Shown here piece by piece: positions 36,559-45,376 of a stretch of 64,000 bases of DNA. A model generated the notes under the pieces. It made no database searches, was not told the origin of the DNA, and saw nothing but the letters and a program-made list of their open reading frames with translations. The translations under genes and the position numbers were made by a program. Origin of the DNA: Ligilactobacillus equi DSM 15833 = JCM 10991 (lineage in GTDB: Bacteria; Bacillota; Bacilli; Lactobacillales; Lactobacillaceae); contig NZ_BAMI01000003.1 of the NCBI RefSeq assembly GCF_000615765.1, positions 1 to 64,000 on the forward strand. Direction: 5' to 3'. The number at the start of each line of letters is the position of its first letter. The first letter of the stretch is position 1.

Positions 36559-38006
36559 TTGCGTTAGACCAAATCTTTAACCAACAAGTTAATGCAGCTT
36601 ACTTGGCTACGGCAGATCAAAAGCCATACTACAAAACTAAAGCAATGCTTGATGAAGTTGGTAACTTACAATCTGGGGGCCAAGGTATTCCGTTCCTTGA
36701 ACGTAAGTTGTCTATCGGTTTAGGGCAAGACCAACAATTTACTTTGATTGAACAAGACTTCTCACAAATCCCTGCTGTTTATGGGGAAAATGTATCAGAA
36801 ACCATTCAATCTAATGCTTTGATTATTAATTACTTGAAATCAAATAATGAAAAGACTTTAGAACACTTATCTAAAATGTCTGGGACTATGAGCCAAGTAA
36901 AGACGGAATCACAAAATGTTACTCGTCATGCGGATAAGTTAGTACAAGCTAACGATGCAGCTGTAAGCCGTACTGTATCTGTTAAGGAAGTACCTGTTAT
37001 TTCTCCTAATGATATGCGTTTGATTCCACCTTCAAATAACATGGTCTTTGGGAATGGTTATCCAGTCTGGTCTCGAAACCAATTAGCTTTACCGGTTGCT
37101 CGTGAATTGCACAATCCTAACCGTTTAAGAGATTTTGAAGATGAAGAGTCAACTAAGTTAGAGACTGTTGCTTTAAATGGTGCTTCTGACTTCGATGTTT
37201 TTAAAAACCAACCAGACTTTTTCGAAATGGTTGAAAGACGTATTAGTCAAGCTCTATTAGTTGAAGATATGATGGAACGTTATAAGAAAGCTAATAATTA
37301 TAGTGATTACGATGTATCTTTGAAAGATATGGATGATGTAAGCAAGGTTATTATGCGTTATGTTCGTAAGAAGATTGATAGCAATCCTGAAAAATACATT
37401 ATTCATGATAATGGTGGGGTAGTGAATGAGGAACAAGTAGAAGCAAATGGGCAACAACAAGCTGTTGCTCAAGATAGACAAATTAAACGTTATGCACACC
37501 GCCACTTTAGTCGTGCTGATTTATCTGAAGGTAGTGCTAACCACATGTTAGACGGTTTAAAAGAAGTCTTACAAAAGACTCTAGAAAAACTCTTTACAAA
37601 AGCATCAGAAGTATATGATGATAAAGTAAAGGCGAACTCAGATATTCCTGAATACTTAGGTTTAGCTGTCAGAGTTACTGATGAAGATGAAGGTGCCGTT
37701 TTTGATGAATCTGTAATTTCTGATGAAGAAGTTCCAAGACAAGATTTCAAGGTAGAACTTAATGGAGAGCAGTACATTATCTTCAAAGAAGATGAAGATG
37801 AGGACGTTGCTAACGACTTAAGTTCAGATATTCGTATTGATATGAAAGAATTAGAAAAATTAGCTAAGGATTTAGCACAGCTCGATAGTTGGTCTGACCT
37901 AATTCCGACACAAGACTTTACGTTTGACTTTGAAGAAGAAATGGGTAAAATTGCTGATGAGAAGTTAAAAGAAGGCTCTTCTGTCCTAAAAGAAGATGTC
38001 GATTAA
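36552..38006 (+). CDS. VirD4/TraG coupling protein, C-terminal part
   Basis: This 484-codon frame begins inside the ATPase domain. KAMLDEVGNLQ is the Walker B strand with the DE pair, followed by the family pattern FTLIEQDFSQIPAVYG, where VirD4 proteins normally read a Q-containing sensor motif, and later FGNGYPVWSRNQ. About 350 further residues form a C-terminal extension with acidic segments, unusual compared with minimal VirD4 proteins. No independent ribosome site is seen at the TTG start, supporting the view that it belongs to the preceding frame. Confidence 0.82.
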   Translation: MLIALDQIFNQQVNAAYLATADQKPYYKTKAMLDEVGNLQSGGQGIPFLERKLSIGLGQDQQFTLIEQDFSQIPAVYGENVSETIQSNALIINYLKSNNEKTLEHLSKMSGTMSQVKTESQNVTRHADKLVQANDAAVSRTVSVKEVPVISPNDMRLIPPSNNMVFGNGYPVWSRNQLALPVARELHNPNRLRDFEDEESTKLETVALNGASDFDVFKNQPDFFEMVERRISQALLVEDMMERYKKANNYSDYDVSLKDMDDVSKVIMRYVRKKIDSNPEKYIIHDNGGVVNEEQVEANGQQQAVAQDRQIKRYAHRHFSRADLSEGSANHMLDGLKEVLQKTLEKLFTKASEVYDDKVKANSDIPEYLGLAVRVTDEDEGAVFDESVISDEEVPRQDFKVELNGEQYIIFKEDEDEDVANDLSSDIRIDMKELEKLAKDLAQLDSWSDLIPTQDFTFDFEEEMGKIADEKLKEGSSVLKEDVD

Positions 38007-38024
38007 TAAGAATAGGTGATTTTC

Positions 38025-38612
38025 GTGAAAAAAATTTATATTACCGTTTTTCTAGTAGTCGTAGCGGTGTTTTCAGGTGCGGTGTATTTTAGAAATCAAG
38101 CTAAGAAAATTGAAAACAAAAATATTGCTCTTGTAAGCCGTATAAACTACTATCAGAAGGCTGTAGATGCTAGAGAGGCATATTTATCTAAGCCTATCTA
38201 CAAAGTCCCAAAAGGGCAAAAAACAATGCCTAAACAACAAGAACAAACTTTATCACTTTTGAAAAGAGTCTTTAGGAGAATGACTGACTATGAAAGTTCA
38301 GTTGAGTTTAATAATAACGTTGATTACATTAAGAAATATGTGACCGACCAAGACTTTATTAATAAGTATTTAGGCGGCTCTAAAGATATCGTTGATAAAA
38401 CTGGTGTCTTGATGAAAAATGAATATGTTGCGGTTGTTCCTCTTAATGATGATAACTCGTATATGGTTGTTATTGACTACTTACCTTACGTTGCTAAAAG
38501 TGACTTATATCAAGAAGATAAGTTAACAACTATGAGTAAGACCTATACAGTTAATGCAATTGGTGATAAAATAACTAAAGTAGAGGTGAACGACGCCATC
38601 CCAACTAACTAA
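38025..38612 (+). CDS. Membrane-anchored small transfer protein
   Basis: GTG at 38025 behind AGGTG. The 195-aa product has one N-terminal transmembrane helix (VKKIYITVFLVVVAVFSGAVYF) and an extracellular alpha/beta domain with a central region YIKKYVTDQDFINKYLG and a final sheet. Bitopic topology and size fit a VirB8/TcpC-like (NTF2-fold) channel subunit, but no diagnostic motif can be named. It closes the operon ahead of two terminators. Confidence 0.55.
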   Translation: MKKIYITVFLVVVAVFSGAVYFRNQAKKIENKNIALVSRINYYQKAVDAREAYLSKPIYKVPKGQKTMPKQQEQTLSLLKRVFRRMTDYESSVEFNNNVDYIKKYVTDQDFINKYLGGSKDIVDKTGVLMKNEYVAVVPLNDDNSYMVVIDYLPYVAKSDLYQEDKLTTMSKTYTVNAIGDKITKVEVNDAIPTN

Positions 38613-38704
38613 TTCTTACAACTAATACTAGTTAATGTGCTAGTTGTTGGGATGTTTCGTAAATATCCAAGAATATCTAAATATATCCGAATAGTTCCAA
38701 AATT

Positions 38705-38734
38705 GGTGATAACAGAGATGTTGTCACCTTTTTT
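38705..38734 (+). terminator. Intrinsic terminator of the transfer operon
   Basis: GGTGATAAC / GTTGTCACC nine-pair stem, six-nt loop, then six T. Confidence 0.85.
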
Positions 38735-38749
38735 AGTAAGCAAGAGTAA

Positions 38750-38774
38750 AGCACCTGATAAGCAGGTGCTTTTT
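38750..38774 (+). terminator. Second tandem terminator
   Basis: AGCACCTG / CAGGTGCT stem with a four-nt loop, then five T, only 16 bp after the first. Two strong terminators insulate the polymerase gene from the transfer operon. The 195 bp from 38775 to 38969 should hold its promoter: TTGATA at 38868 is a possible -35, but no convincing -10 is paired with it, and I see none of the hairpin elements of the right-hand region here. Confidence 0.8.
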
Positions 38775-38969
38775 GGTTGTTATCCTTTCAAAAATTATAG
38801 CGGAAAAGCCTAATGTATATATGTTTTTGCCTAACCTAAATATATAGTTTATCTGGCTTTTAGAGGGTTGATAAAATCAAATTATAGAAAGATTTTATTT
38901 TCAATCAAATGAAAAAGACTTTTTTAAAATTTAGAAATAAGAAATGTCAGAAAGAAAGGGGCAAGTATT

Positions 38970-41900
38970 ATGCCAGAAAAGTTAAAAATTTCTCTTACAG
39001 GTCATAGACCTGCAGACTTATATATGAGTCGTGATGCTTTTAAAAAATTTACTGGTTTAGATAAAAATCTTAAAGATTATCAAATTGATCCTAATATGTT
39101 TTATCAGGATCCTGATACTAAAGCAACTTATACTTGGGGAAACGTTGTAGACCGTGCAAACAATGCTTACAACTATAACAATCCAGAATGGAGCGCCTTT
39201 AGACAAGACCTTGAAAATAAACTTGAACAGATTATTGCTCAAGGTAATACAATTGAAGCGCATAGTGGGATGGCTTTAGGGGCTGACACTGCATGGGCTA
39301 TGGCTATTTTAAATGTTAAGAGCAGACACCCTAATCAAGTTGAATTTGTGGCTAATATTCCCGATGAAAATCAAGGTTCCAACTGGCCTGTTTCATCTCG
39401 TAATTTTTACAATCAATTATTGAGCCAAGCGGACAGAATAGAAAATACTTATGAAATGCATCCCGAGGCTGAGTCAATGTCGATTCCACAAAGGCTTGAA
39501 CAACGCAATAAAGATATGATTGGTAATTCTCAGATTGTATTTTCTCTATGGAATCACATGGATGGTGGGACTGCGAATGGTTCGTTAGATGCTTACAATA
39601 TGAATGGGGTTAATTCTCTAGTTAGATTAAATCCAGCTAATTACGGTTTCGACATTCCAAAAGTGGGCCAATTAAAGAATACTAGAAGAAATACGTTTTA
39701 CTCTAACCGAGTTTTTAAGGCAATGCGTCAAGAAGAATTAGAACGTCAAAAACCGGGTTACCAACCACAACAAGTATCAGTACAATATTCGAGAAATGGT
39801 GCGGCTGCTGTTGCTGAACCTGAAACTCCTAGTTCTCAAAAGTCTAATGGTCTAAGTATTCAAGACTTTAGAAGTCGTCTTGCTCCTTACATGGGTAAAA
39901 AGCAATTAAACAATTTTATCAAGCAATACCAAGATTTATTAAGCAACGCTGATAATGACAGTAAAAAAGGCAGTGGACTTCTACCAGAATATGATAACTA
40001 TCAAGATCGTACAATTGAAATTTTTAAAGCTTTAAATGATGCAGGGCTATCTTATAGTTTAAGGCCTACTAACGACAAGTATGGAAGAATTCAAGTCACT
40101 GTTAATAATGGTGAATCAGGGTGGCTAACTGTTTACCAAGTAGTAGATGGTTTTACGCCTAAGACAAATGCCGGTGAAACTGTGGTTGAATCTAAACACC
40201 CTGAATATAGTTTTGGTGCCTATGCTGGACCAGTCTTTTCATACACCGATCAAGAAGGGCGTAACAATGGACATGAAGCATTAATTGCGGACCTACTTAC
40301 TATGGAAGGCAAAAATCCTAACCAATTCCCTCCATCACCTGCGGAAGATCCTAATGCTCGTGAACATGCAATGTACGATGCCTTAGATGATAAGCACAAG
40401 CGGCTTTTGGTTATCGCTCCTTTAGCTTATGCGTCAGGACGTAAGTTATCTGATTTTGGAATTGATGATGTTGAATTGCGTAATAATATGTCAGCGTCTG
40501 TTAATCGGAATCACTACCAAAGTTTTGAACTCTACCAAAAAGGAACTAATGTAAGACTTGGAAATTTGTTTAAGGGTGGGGAAAAGGCTAATAATTATCC
40601 TATTCGCCAACGCATTGCTAGTCGAAACGTATATCGTGAAGTTCTAGGACCTAATGCAGGAGAACCAATTAAAATGGCTGATGGTCATCGGTGGCCTGTT
40701 GAAAGCACTAAGGAACGTTTATCATACAATCGTGTAGAAATTGCTTCGGGACAAGTTGAAAGAGACCTTGCAAACAAATTTAGGGATGCTCGTGAAGCAT
40801 ATGTTAATACTATGTTCTATGATACTGGTGCTTCTGTACAATTCGATGAGATTAAAGAAAAGTTTGATGCAAAATTTGACGGACTTTCTCGATTTAATAC
40901 TATGGATGCTGTTTATAAAGCAATGAAGGATTATGCTACATCTTTAGATGAAAGCCGTCTTTTATTCCAAAAGAGTGAAGATCAAGGAAATCCTAATACA
41001 CCTGAATATGGACGTAAGTTAGATTTTATGGGCATTCAACGTGTAAACGAAAAAGGTGAAACTTTAGATTTTAGTGCTGCAGCTGATGATGCTAAGGGTC
41101 ATGCTATTAAAGTCTTAGGTGACGCTTTACGTGAAAGTTATCAAAATGAGGATAATGACTATGATGAAGAATCATTTCAAAATTATTCTTTGCTTGTGGC
41201 TAGAAATGTCATGGGTGCTCTAAATGATATGGACAACTATCTTGGAGATGGTTTCAATACTTACAATGTATTAAATATGGCTCGGTTAACGACTACTTCT
41301 GACTACCTTGCAGAAGAAAAACAATTAACAGACGCATTCTCTTTATCAAGTATGGCAGATATGGTAGTTGCGACAGAAGACTTCAATAAAACTAAATTGG
41401 CTTCACGTATGTTACAATTCGACCAACAATCAGCGATTACAGATACAAGCATTGACTGGATTTTGCAACACGATTCTAAGCGTACTTTGAAAAATATTGA
41501 TGCTAACGGATATGGAATGATTAATGGTGAGGTCTATGACTTTAAGACACCAGCTTACACAGGTAAACTAACAAAGGTTGACCCTAGCCTATACGACCCT
41601 AATTCAGCTCGCTCGATTGATAGCCTCAAAGAAATGTTTGATAGCGTTAAAGAAGAACTTGCACAACAAAATGTTAGCCCTCAAATTTACAGAAATAATC
41701 AAGGACAAAATGTGCAAGCGCCAATGGTCTTCTTAGACAAAAATGGGATTGTGCGTTGGTCGGGAACTAGGTCAATGGTTAAAGGTAGCAATTTAACTGA
41801 TGCTAATGGCTCGATGAACTTTAAAGAGGTAAGAGCTAACGTTTATGGTGATGTGGGCCAAGTATTTTTACAAGATGATAAAGGCTTGATTCACGTTGAA

Positions 41901-44900
41901 GAAGCGGGACATGGCAAGGGCGAAACGACTTTTGTTGCTGGTTTAATGGCTCATATTGATAATAACAGTAATCCTAATGCAAGCTTGGCACAGTCTGTAG
42001 TAGTAAAACAATATGGTGATTACCTTGCAGATCACTTGCGCCAAACTATTCGCCGCCAATTAGTTCGTTCTAATACGGCAGGAGACTTATCAATCGCCGA
42101 AGAAACTTATGACTTATACAAGCTATACCATGGAGAATCAGACATTCTTACTAAGCTTGAACCTGAAGATTTAATTGTTTCAGAAAATCACCCTCAAGAA
42201 GTAATTGATGCTTTAATTGAACAATATCGTGTACAAGTTAAATTGCCAGACGGGTTAAGAGATTCAATGAGTGCTACTGGTTTATACAACGATCATAATG
42301 AAATTATTGAAAACACACATGACTGGATTAAGTTTAGGGCTGAACATTTAATTGTTGAAAATAAAAGAAAAGGAAATGTAACTGGTCCATATACATCAGA
42401 ACAATTAATTGAATTTCAAAAACAAGCGATTAATGAATTTAAAGAGTTAAGTTATGAAGAAAAAATGTCTTTAGTAGGAACTTATATGTCAAATCATGGT
42501 GGTATTACTGTACGTGATATTTCTCATGAAGACAATAAAGGTTACTTCTCTCAAAATGTTACTCACAACGGGGGTTCACTAGGTATTTACCGTTACTTAG
42601 AAAGCCTAGATCAAATTGATGAAAGTGGGCACATTAAACCATTAGTTGATGAAAATGGGGAACGTAGAGAAGTTGTTACTCCGTTAGAAAAAGCTTATCC
42701 AGAAATTAAACATGATTTGTATGCAAACCCTACTGACCGTAAGACAATTGTTACTCATATGTTGTTAGAAGCTCATGGAGTTAACAAGGGTACTAAGGTT
42801 ATGTTGGCAAATTTGGGTGGTTTGACAGATGAAGATGCCGGTATTATTTCTAAGGAATATGCTGAAAAAGCAGGTATTCCTCTTGATATGGAAAAAGAAC
42901 GGCGTGATGCTAAGATGGTTGCCTTAACCGAAAAAGGAAACTCTAATGTTCGTAATTTGATTGGTAAGGATTTCTATGCTTCATCTCGCAGTGGTAAAGC
43001 ACTACACTATCGTTTAACGGTAATTAATGACTCTGGTTTACCTCTTGCTCCTGAAGATGTAACTAGTGATACTACAATCAACCAAGACAACTTAGCCTTA
43101 GTACGTGTCAAGAAAGATGGTAGTTACTTTAAGTTAACTGCTCGTGGTTCTGTGTACTCAGTGAAAACTGGGGAAAACCGTTTTGCTATGATGGATGAAA
43201 ATGGTAATGCAACTAAAGTAACCTTTGGTTCTATCGCAAGAGGCGGTCGGATTATTACTGATGAATCACAACGACCAACAACTCGTCCATTACGTGTTGG
43301 GGATAAGATTTCTGATGGTTCTGGGAATAAGATGACGATTGCGGATGTTATTGACCCAGATTATGTAAATGACAATCCAAAGAATTTTGAAGAACGCCAA
43401 AAAGCAAGGTTAAGCGCTATTTTTAAACAAACGGGTGCAGAAGTTGTCGCAAATCCATACACGATTTTATCTCGTAAGAATGCGGGTCAAGTATTACGCT
43501 TGGAAGAAACTTACCAAGGGGACGGTTCGACAATTAAAGTTACTGATCCTGTTACTGGTAAGGATATGGACTTAAATGCACAAATTGCTGAAATGGAATT
43601 TATTACCACTAATAAGACAGCAGAAGCAGGTACCTCATTTAAAGGTCGTGCATATTCTCAACAAATGGCATGGGCGGACTTAGAACGTGGCGCAACTGGT
43701 ATCGTTGAAGAAATGTACGGTAATAATTATCGTGACTTGATGGAACTTAAAGAAACCTATCGTGTAGCTGGTTATGCGTTTGACGATAATAATGAGCTTG
43801 GATTCGTTGATAGAGTTGTATCAGATGATGAAGTTACTGATTTAAGGTCTCTTCTTAACAAAGGTTTAGGCATTAATGATGAAAATGGTCCTTTAAAACG
43901 TTTACTCGACGTAAGTACTTACGGTATTAGTTATGATTCAACAGTCGGTAAATATATGGCTACTAAAGCTGATGTCAAAGAGAACTTGTTAGCTAATTAC
44001 AAGTCGACTGAAGCTAGACTTATTAAAGAAGATAAGGTTATTGATTTATTAGAACCCGATTTACGATTTAAAGAAGAATTTAGCAATCGTGGTGGTAGCT
44101 TAAAATTACCTGTTAAAATCGAATTAGCTAGTGGCGCCAAGACCGATATTTTACCAATTGTTCCACCTGAAATGAGAAAATCACATAAGAACGAAAATGG
44201 TACGGTTGTAGCTTCTGAATTCACTTCCGCATACGATAAAATTCTGAAAGAAAGTACAGCTTATGCTTTCTACGCCTATGAAAAAGAACAGATAGAACAA
44301 GGAAACATTCCTTTTGTTGCAGCTGATATTAAGGTTAGAGATAAGAAAGGTAAAGCCACCGGCCAATACAGACACGTAACTGCTGAAGAACAAAAGCAAC
44401 AATACCTTAACAATTTAAACGATGAATTATCTAAGGCAGAAGCAAATATTCAGCGTAACGCTTTAAGGTTATCTAATAGTGTACAAGCAAAGCACTTAGG
44501 TAATGATGATACTGCTGCTAAACATGGTGATTTGCGTGATAAAATTTTGTCCAACAAAGTCAAAGACGGGGTAACTGCTGTTATGGCAAACGGTTCTTCT
44601 AGTTGTAAGATTGACGAAATCTTAGTATCGAAGAAAATTGCCAAAAACTTTAAGTCAATGGAAGCTGATGAAAATGGTTACCTCCATGTTAAAGGTCATC
44701 CCGATTGGGACATGATGCACGTTGACCGGCAACCTGTATGGCACTCAACTGGGACTTTAGGCTTTAAGGTTAGAGTAGTTGACGGTATCGACGGTGTTAA
44801 GATGAATCCTGCTTTTGTAGGAGCGTTAGACGGGGACTTTGACGGGGATAATCTTGGTATTTTGCCTATTAACTCCGAAAAAGGACAACGTGATTTACAC

Positions 44901-45371
44901 ACTAAACTTTCTGTCGCTACTAACTTGGTTAACATCGGGACAAATAAAAATGACCCTGATTTGAATTTAAGTACTGGTGGTGCTTGGCTTGCAGGTGCTA
45001 TCAATAGCGGTAAAATTGATAGCCTAGATGATAAATATCGCTTAGATGAAAATGGTGAGTTTAAAGGCCCTAAAGCAGCTTTAAATGCTTTCTACAAGGA
45101 TAAAGTACTTAATGGTGGTACAGTTACGATTGATGGTAGTGAAGTCGAATTAGTTGGTTACAAAGATCGTGACAAGTATTCTGAAGAAGAGTTTGCTGAA
45201 TCCGCTATGAACACGATGAAGTGGCTTAACCAAGAACAAGAAGAATGTCTTGAAAATGCTTTTGAACACTCTGGTGTACGTTTTGATACTATCGACCATT
45301 TAGCAGAAGACTTAGCCTGGGCATCTGAAAAAGGCTTAAAGGTAAGACTAAGGACTTATCAGAGGCTTTAG
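38970..45371 (+). CDS. Giant SLOG-domain two-barrel RNA polymerase, main part
   Basis: This 2,133-codon frame has ribosome site AAAGGGG. Residues 1-245 are a SLOG (DprA/YspA, DUF1273-like) Rossmann domain: TGHRP at 8-12, GMALGAD around 101-107, acidic and GGT motifs further on. Residues about 1440-1585 match the catalytic half of RNA polymerase beta: VGDKISDGSGNK (K1446 and K1454, eight apart as in E. coli beta K1065/K1073), ANPYTILSRKNAGQVL at 1494-1509 (beta: NPLGVPSRMNIGQIL), and GRAYSQQMAWADLERGA at 1559-1575 (beta: FGEMEVWALEAYGA). Residues 1920-1970 match beta': RQPVWHSTGTLGF, NPAFVGALDGDFDGD, with the metal-binding triad D1956, D1958, D1960. Beta precedes beta' in one chain. The frame ends early; the next ORF continues it. 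Confidence 0.88.
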   Translation: MPEKLKISLTGHRPADLYMSRDAFKKFTGLDKNLKDYQIDPNMFYQDPDTKATYTWGNVVDRANNAYNYNNPEWSAFRQDLENKLEQIIAQGNTIEAHSGMALGADTAWAMAILNVKSRHPNQVEFVANIPDENQGSNWPVSSRNFYNQLLSQADRIENTYEMHPEAESMSIPQRLEQRNKDMIGNSQIVFSLWNHMDGGTANGSLDAYNMNGVNSLVRLNPANYGFDIPKVGQLKNTRRNTFYSNRVFKAMRQEELERQKPGYQPQQVSVQYSRNGAAAVAEPETPSSQKSNGLSIQDFRSRLAPYMGKKQLNNFIKQYQDLLSNADNDSKKGSGLLPEYDNYQDRTIEIFKALNDAGLSYSLRPTNDKYGRIQVTVNNGESGWLTVYQVVDGFTPKTNAGETVVESKHPEYSFGAYAGPVFSYTDQEGRNNGHEALIADLLTMEGKNPNQFPPSPAEDPNAREHAMYDALDDKHKRLLVIAPLAYASGRKLSDFGIDDVELRNNMSASVNRNHYQSFELYQKGTNVRLGNLFKGGEKANNYPIRQRIASRNVYREVLGPNAGEPIKMADGHRWPVESTKERLSYNRVEIASGQVERDLANKFRDAREAYVNTMFYDTGASVQFDEIKEKFDAKFDGLSRFNTMDAVYKAMKDYATSLDESRLLFQKSEDQGNPNTPEYGRKLDFMGIQRVNEKGETLDFSAAADDAKGHAIKVLGDALRESYQNEDNDYDEESFQNYSLLVARNVMGALNDMDNYLGDGFNTYNVLNMARLTTTSDYLAEEKQLTDAFSLSSMADMVVATEDFNKTKLASRMLQFDQQSAITDTSIDWILQHDSKRTLKNIDANGYGMINGEVYDFKTPAYTGKLTKVDPSLYDPNSARSIDSLKEMFDSVKEELAQQNVSPQIYRNNQGQNVQAPMVFLDKNGIVRWSGTRSMVKGSNLTDANGSMNFKEVRANVYGDVGQVFLQDDKGLIHVEEAGHGKGETTFVAGLMAHIDNNSNPNASLAQSVVVKQYGDYLADHLRQTIRRQLVRSNTAGDLSIAEETYDLYKLYHGESDILTKLEPEDLIVSENHPQEVIDALIEQYRVQVKLPDGLRDSMSATGLYNDHNEIIENTHDWIKFRAEHLIVENKRKGNVTGPYTSEQLIEFQKQAINEFKELSYEEKMSLVGTYMSNHGGITVRDISHEDNKGYFSQNVTHNGGSLGIYRYLESLDQIDESGHIKPLVDENGERREVVTPLEKAYPEIKHDLYANPTDRKTIVTHMLLEAHGVNKGTKVMLANLGGLTDEDAGIISKEYAEKAGIPLDMEKERRDAKMVALTEKGNSNVRNLIGKDFYASSRSGKALHYRLTVINDSGLPLAPEDVTSDTTINQDNLALVRVKKDGSYFKLTARGSVYSVKTGENRFAMMDENGNATKVTFGSIARGGRIITDESQRPTTRPLRVGDKISDGSGNKMTIADVIDPDYVNDNPKNFEERQKARLSAIFKQTGAEVVANPYTILSRKNAGQVLRLEETYQGDGSTIKVTDPVTGKDMDLNAQIAEMEFITTNKTAEAGTSFKGRAYSQQMAWADLERGATGIVEEMYGNNYRDLMELKETYRVAGYAFDDNNELGFVDRVVSDDEVTDLRSLLNKGLGINDENGPLKRLLDVSTYGISYDSTVGKYMATKADVKENLLANYKSTEARLIKEDKVIDLLEPDLRFKEEFSNRGGSLKLPVKIELASGAKTDILPIVPPEMRKSHKNENGTVVASEFTSAYDKILKESTAYAFYAYEKEQIEQGNIPFVAADIKVRDKKGKATGQYRHVTAEEQKQQYLNNLNDELSKAEANIQRNALRLSNSVQAKHLGNDDTAAKHGDLRDKILSNKVKDGVTAVMANGSSSCKIDEILVSKKIAKNFKSMEADENGYLHVKGHPDWDMMHVDRQPVWHSTGTLGFKVRVVDGIDGVKMNPAFVGALDGDFDGDNLGILPINSEKGQRDLHTKLSVATNLVNIGTNKNDPDLNLSTGGAWLAGAINSGKIDSLDDKYRLDENGEFKGPKAALNAFYKDKVLNGGTVTIDGSEVELVGYKDRDKYSEEEFAESAMNTMKWLNQEQEECLENAFEHSGVRFDTIDHLAEDLAWASEKGLKVRLRTYQRL

Positions 45372-45376
45372 GCTAC

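Noticed and set aside
36529-45371. Programmed -1 ribosomal frameshifting in the coupling protein and polymerase
   Set aside because: No X XXY YYZ heptamer lies in the overlap windows, and six other unrelated genes show the same shift, which points to missing bases rather than recoding.
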